A stretch of DNA of 6,671 bases from DAOUAJ01 sp034433615 (lineage in GTDB: Bacteria; Chloroflexota; Anaerolineae; DUEN01). The position numbers were made by a program, and so were the translations under genes. A model generated the notes under the pieces. The model was not told the DNA's origin. It was given only the letters and a program-made list of their open reading frames with translations, and ran no database searches. The stretch spans positions 1-6,671 of the forward strand of contig DAOUAJ010000363.1 in the NCBI GenBank assembly GCA_034433615.1, given 5' to 3'. This document shows positions 4,411 through 6,671 of this stretch, in pieces; position 1 is the stretch's first letter, and every line of letters starts with the position of its first letter.

Positions 4411-5841
4411 ATGCCACCGAGCTTTTTTGACCGATTGACGGAGATTGCCCAACGCCGCCAATCCCTCCTCTGCGTTGGCCTGGATCCCCATCCGACCCAC
4501 ATGCCGGCCCGCTTCCGAGAGGCGCCCAACCCGCTGCTGGCCTGGAACCAGGAGGTGATCGAGGCCACTGCGGACATCGCCTGCTGTTACAAGCCCAACA
4601 TCGCCTTCTACGAGGCGCTGAGCGATGGACTGGAGACGCTGCGCAAGACCCTCGCGGCCATCCCCATCAATGTGCCGGTGATCCTGGACGCCAAGCACGG
4701 GGATATCGGCTCCACGGCTGAGGCCTATGCGTTGGCAGTCTTCGAGCATCTGGGTGTCGAAGCGATCACCGTCAGCCCGTACCTGGGCGAGGACAGTGTG
4801 CGACCCTTCTCGCGCTACGCCAACCGCGGCGTCTTCGTTCTCTGCCACACCTCCAACCCGGGCGCGGCCGACCTGCAGACACTGTTGGTGGACGGCCGGC
4901 CCCTCTACCTGCACGTGGCCGAACGCGCTCCCCACTGGACCGATCACGGCAATATTGGCCTGGTGGTAGGGGCGACCTACCCGCAGGCACTGGCGGCCGT
5001 GCGCGCCGTCGCTCCCGACATGTGGCTGTTGGTGCCGGGGGTGGGCGCCCAGGGTGGTGACCTGGAGGCCGCCGTGCGCGCCGGGCTGCGGGCTGACGGG
5101 ATGGGGCTGATCATCAACGCCTCTCGCAGCATCGCCCAGGCGGAGGATCCGCGCGCCGCGGCTGAGGCGCTGCGTGCTGCCATCAACGCCGCTCGTCAAG
5201 GATTTTCAGACCCTAAGGGTTTTGCAAAGAAACCCTTAGGGTCTCTGACAGCGTTGCGTCCATTGATCCTGCGTTTGCACGATATGGGCGCGGTCAAGTT
5301 CGGGCACTTTACCCTGGCCTCCGGGCGCACGTCGCCTATTTACATTGACCTGCGCCTATTAGTGAGCGATGCCGGGGCGCTGCGTATGGCCGCGCAGGCT
5401 TACGCCGACCAGTTGCGCGGGCTGACTTTCGACCGGCTGGCCGGCGTGCCCTACAGCGCACTCCCCATCGCTACGGTGATCGGCCAGTTACTGGGGCGGC
5501 CGCTGATTTACCCGCGCAAAGAGGTCAAGCAGCATGGGCTGGGACGGCCGATCGAAGGGGCCTACGCGGCGGGTGAGCGGGCTGTGGTCATCGAGGACCT
5601 GATCACGACCGGTGGCAGCGTACTGGAGGCGGTGGAGACGCTGCGCGGCGCCGGCTTGCAGGTTACGGATGCCGTAGTGCTGATTGACCGGGAACAGGGT
5701 GGCGTCGAAAATCTGGCCACGGTGGGGGTGACTGCCCATGCGGTCATGCGCCTGGGGGATATGCTGACCGTGCTGGTCGAGGCTGGCCGTATCAGCGCCG
5801 AACAGGCCGCGGCGGTGCGCGCGTATCTGGCGGAAGGTTAG
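4411..5841 (+). CDS. pyrF/pyrE: bifunctional OMP decarboxylase-orotate phosphoribosyltransferase (PyrF-PyrE fusion)
   Basis: Catalyses the last two UMP steps: orotate + PRPP to OMP + PPi, then decarboxylation to UMP. The ATG follows GAGGGA (4400-4405) by 5 nt. The product is 476 aa. Residues 1-262 are a type-2 OMP decarboxylase: CVGLDPHP (21-28), YKPNIAFYE (60-68), the catalytic LDAKHGDIGSTAEAYA (92-107; Asp93, Lys95, Asp98), SPYLGEDSVRPF (122-133), VPGVGAQGGD (208-217) and NASRSI (236-241). Residues 280-476 are the phosphoribosyltransferase: GAVKFGHFTLASGRTSPIY (293-311), YPRKEVKQHG (367-376) and the PRPP-binding loop VVIEDLITTGGS (392-403). The order is opposite to animal UMP synthase but matches the inverted fusions known in kinetoplastids and cyanobacteria. 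The linker (263-279) is translated from a 15-bp perfect inverted repeat, which looks like captured palindromic DNA. Both active sites look intact. Confidence 0.95.
   Translation: MPPSFFDRLTEIAQRRQSLLCVGLDPHPTHMPARFREAPNPLLAWNQEVIEATADIACCYKPNIAFYEALSDGLETLRKTLAAIPINVPVILDAKHGDIGSTAEAYALAVFEHLGVEAITVSPYLGEDSVRPFSRYANRGVFVLCHTSNPGAADLQTLLVDGRPLYLHVAERAPHWTDHGNIGLVVGATYPQALAAVRAVAPDMWLLVPGVGAQGGDLEAAVRAGLRADGMGLIINASRSIAQAEDPRAAAEALRAAINAARQGFSDPKGFAKKPLGSLTALRPLILRLHDMGAVKFGHFTLASGRTSPIYIDLRLLVSDAGALRMAAQAYADQLRGLTFDRLAGVPYSALPIATVIGQLLGRPLIYPRKEVKQHGLGRPIEGAYAAGERAVVIEDLITTGGSVLEAVETLRGAGLQVTDAVVLIDREQGGVENLATVGVTAHAVMRLGDMLTVLVEAGRISAEQAAAVRAYLAEG
5206..5248. repeat. palindromic element inside the PyrF-PyrE linker
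   Basis: AGACCCTAAGGGTTT (5208-5222) and AAACCCTTAGGGTCT (5230-5244) are perfect inverted copies over 15 bp around a 7-nt loop. Each arm itself contains the 11-bp palindrome ACCCT-A/T-AGGGT. Outside the arms, TCAG (5206-5209) and CTGA (5245-5248) extend the symmetry after a 2-nt asymmetry. It is translated in frame as linker residues SDPKGFAKKPLGSL of PyrFE. A hairpin this regular is unusual in coding DNA and suggests a REPIN-like insertion. Confidence 0.7.
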
Positions 5842-5842
5842 C

Positions 5843-5863
5843 GGTCAGCGTTCAGCCGTCAGC
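5843..5863. repeat. three phased heptamers after pyrFE (NNTCAGC)
   Basis: GGTCAGC, GTTCAGC and CGTCAGC follow each other directly, starting one base after the pyrFE stop codon. The unit equals the reverse complement of the GCTGANN units at 4365-4392, so the same repeat family occupies this spacer. No terminator is seen between pyrFE and pyrD. Confidence 0.6.
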
Positions 5864-5899
5864 CATTGGTAGATGATTGCTCCTTCCAGAGTGGATGGG

Positions 5900-6671
5900 A
5901 TGGGACAGAACGCTGTTAATCTGAGCATTGACCTGTGCGGGGTGCACTTGCGCAACCCCTTGATCCTGGCCTCCGGCATCCTGGGCACCAGCGCGGCGTT
6001 GATGGAGCGGGTGGGGCGCGGCGGCGCGGGCGCGGTGACCAGCAAATCGTGTAGCCCCCTGCCGCGAGCTGGCCATCCCAACCCCACGGTGATCAAGTGG
6101 GGGCCGGGATTCCTGAACGCGGTGGGGCTGGCCAACCCCGGCATGGAGGCCCAGGTAGACATCCTGCGGGAGACGCGCCGCCGGCTGGCGGACACGGGGG
6201 TCGCGATTATCGGCAGCATCTTCGCCGAGACGGTCGAGGGATTTGCTCGCGTGGCCGAGACACTGAGCGCGGCCACGCCTGATCTGATCGAGGTCAACAT
6301 CTCTTGCCCCAACCTGGCCCACGAGCTGGGTGCGCCCTTCTCCTCCGCGCCGAAGAGCGCCGCAGCCGTCACCCGGGCCGTCAAGGCGGCGACCGACATC
6401 CCCATCATCGTCAAGCTCTCCCCCAATGTCACCGACATCGCCGTCATCGCCCGCGCGGTGGAGGAGGCCGGCGCTGACGCCATCGCCGCTATTAACACCG
6501 TCGCCGGCATGGCCATTGACATTGAGGCCGCCCGCCCCATCCTCTCCAACCGCGAGGGGGGTATCTCCGGTCCAGCCATCAAACCCATCGCTGTGCGCTG
6601 CGTGTACCAGTGCTATCGGGCAGTCTCTATCCCCATCATAGGGATCGGTGGGGTAAGCAGTGGGGCGGATG
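5900..6671 (+). CDS. pyrD: dihydroorotate dehydrogenase, class 1B catalytic subunit (partial, 3' end off window)
   Basis: Oxidises dihydroorotate to orotate (step 4) with FMN. The 257 visible codons cover most of the TIM barrel; compared with the usual 300-310 aa, about 50 C-terminal residues are missing beyond the edge. Motifs: NLSIDLCGVHLRNPLILASG (7-26), TSKSCSPLPRAGHPNPTV (47-64; FMN-contacting Lys49), FLNAVGLANPG (71-81), EVNISCPN (131-138) with catalytic Cys136, IIVKLSPN (169-176; Lys172), INTVAGM (198-204), GGISGPAIKPIAVR (220-233) and GIGGV (248-252; phosphate-binding loop). Cys as the active-site base and the GGISGPAIKP signature place it in cytosolic class 1B, which normally pairs with the iron-sulfur/FAD subunit PyrK and reduces NAD+. 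No pyrK is seen in the window. The start is uncertain: ATG 5900 gives the family-typical short N-terminus, while an in-frame ATG at 5873 (preceded by a TAG) would add 9 residues. Neither has a strong ribosome site. Confidence 0.93.
   Translation, partial: MGQNAVNLSIDLCGVHLRNPLILASGILGTSAALMERVGRGGAGAVTSKSCSPLPRAGHPNPTVIKWGPGFLNAVGLANPGMEAQVDILRETRRRLADTGVAIIGSIFAETVEGFARVAETLSAATPDLIEVNISCPNLAHELGAPFSSAPKSAAAVTRAVKAATDIPIIVKLSPNVTDIAVIARAVEEAGADAIAAINTVAGMAIDIEAARPILSNREGGISGPAIKPIAVRCVYQCYRAVSIPIIGIGGVSSGAD

Noticed and set aside
4336..5199. Long minus-strand ORF of 287 codons
   Set aside because: It lies antisense to the OMP decarboxylase, whose catalytic motifs are all on the + strand. 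Its residue pattern is an antisense GC-rich shadow without family motifs.
5206..5248. Fossil intrinsic terminator between once-separate pyrF and pyrE
   Set aside because: No T-run follows on either strand, and the double-palindrome arms fit a repeat element better than a terminator.
5845..6588. Minus-strand ORF of 247 codons
   Set aside because: Antisense to pyrD. The + frame has the full class 1B motif series, and the antisense product is low-complexity Ala/Met/Ser/Arg.

Overview
The window carries a cluster of de novo pyrimidine (UMP) biosynthesis genes, all on the + strand. In order they are a dihydroorotase (858-1943), an aspartate carbamoyltransferase (1957-2985), a phosphofructokinase (3084-4256), a fused OMP decarboxylase-orotate phosphoribosyltransferase (4411-5841) and a dihydroorotate dehydrogenase that runs off the right edge (5900-6671). 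Together they encode steps 2 to 6 of the pathway. Only carbamoyl-phosphate synthetase is absent, and no pyrI, pyrK or pyrR is seen. The coding sequence is GC-rich. The gene set, and a divergent secreted protein with a Val-Tyr-Leu-Pro motif just after its signal peptide (a pattern I associate with Anaerolineae-type Chloroflexota), suggest an uncultured Chloroflexota bacterium. This is an inference, not a proof.

Left region, 1-857: a minus-strand gene enters at 167-1 and shows only its signal peptide and the first mature residues. From about 190 to 740 there is no convincing intact gene. The stretch holds a probable decayed transposase N-terminus (192-485), inverted copies of a 13-bp repeat (378-390 and 559-571), a tight series of hairpins (467-589) and an imperfect inverted-repeat element built around two 16-bp arms (584-723). 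A good sigma70-type promoter (744-772) sits 21 bp beyond that element and probably drives the pyr genes. Its roughly 78-nt leader contains a GC-rich hairpin and a possible 25-codon leader ORF.

Pyrimidine region: the dihydroorotase and ATCase read like the DHO and ATC domains of the animal CAD protein and lie in the same order, 13 nt apart. The dihydroorotase lacks the usual N-terminal beta-sandwich segment but keeps every metal ligand. The phosphofructokinase has the Asp/Lys pair typical of pyrophosphate-dependent enzymes. It stands next to the gene for orotate phosphoribosyltransferase, a PPi producer, so a PPi-recycling link is possible. The PyrF-PyrE fusion is in the order opposite to animal UMP synthase. 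Its interdomain linker is encoded by a 15-bp perfect inverted repeat that looks like a small palindromic element captured in frame.

The three longer spacers (after pyrB, after pfk and after pyrFE) all contain strictly phased heptamer repeats of the NNTCAGC / GCTGANN type, resembling the heptameric STRR repeats of cyanobacteria. The tight pyrC-pyrB junction has none.
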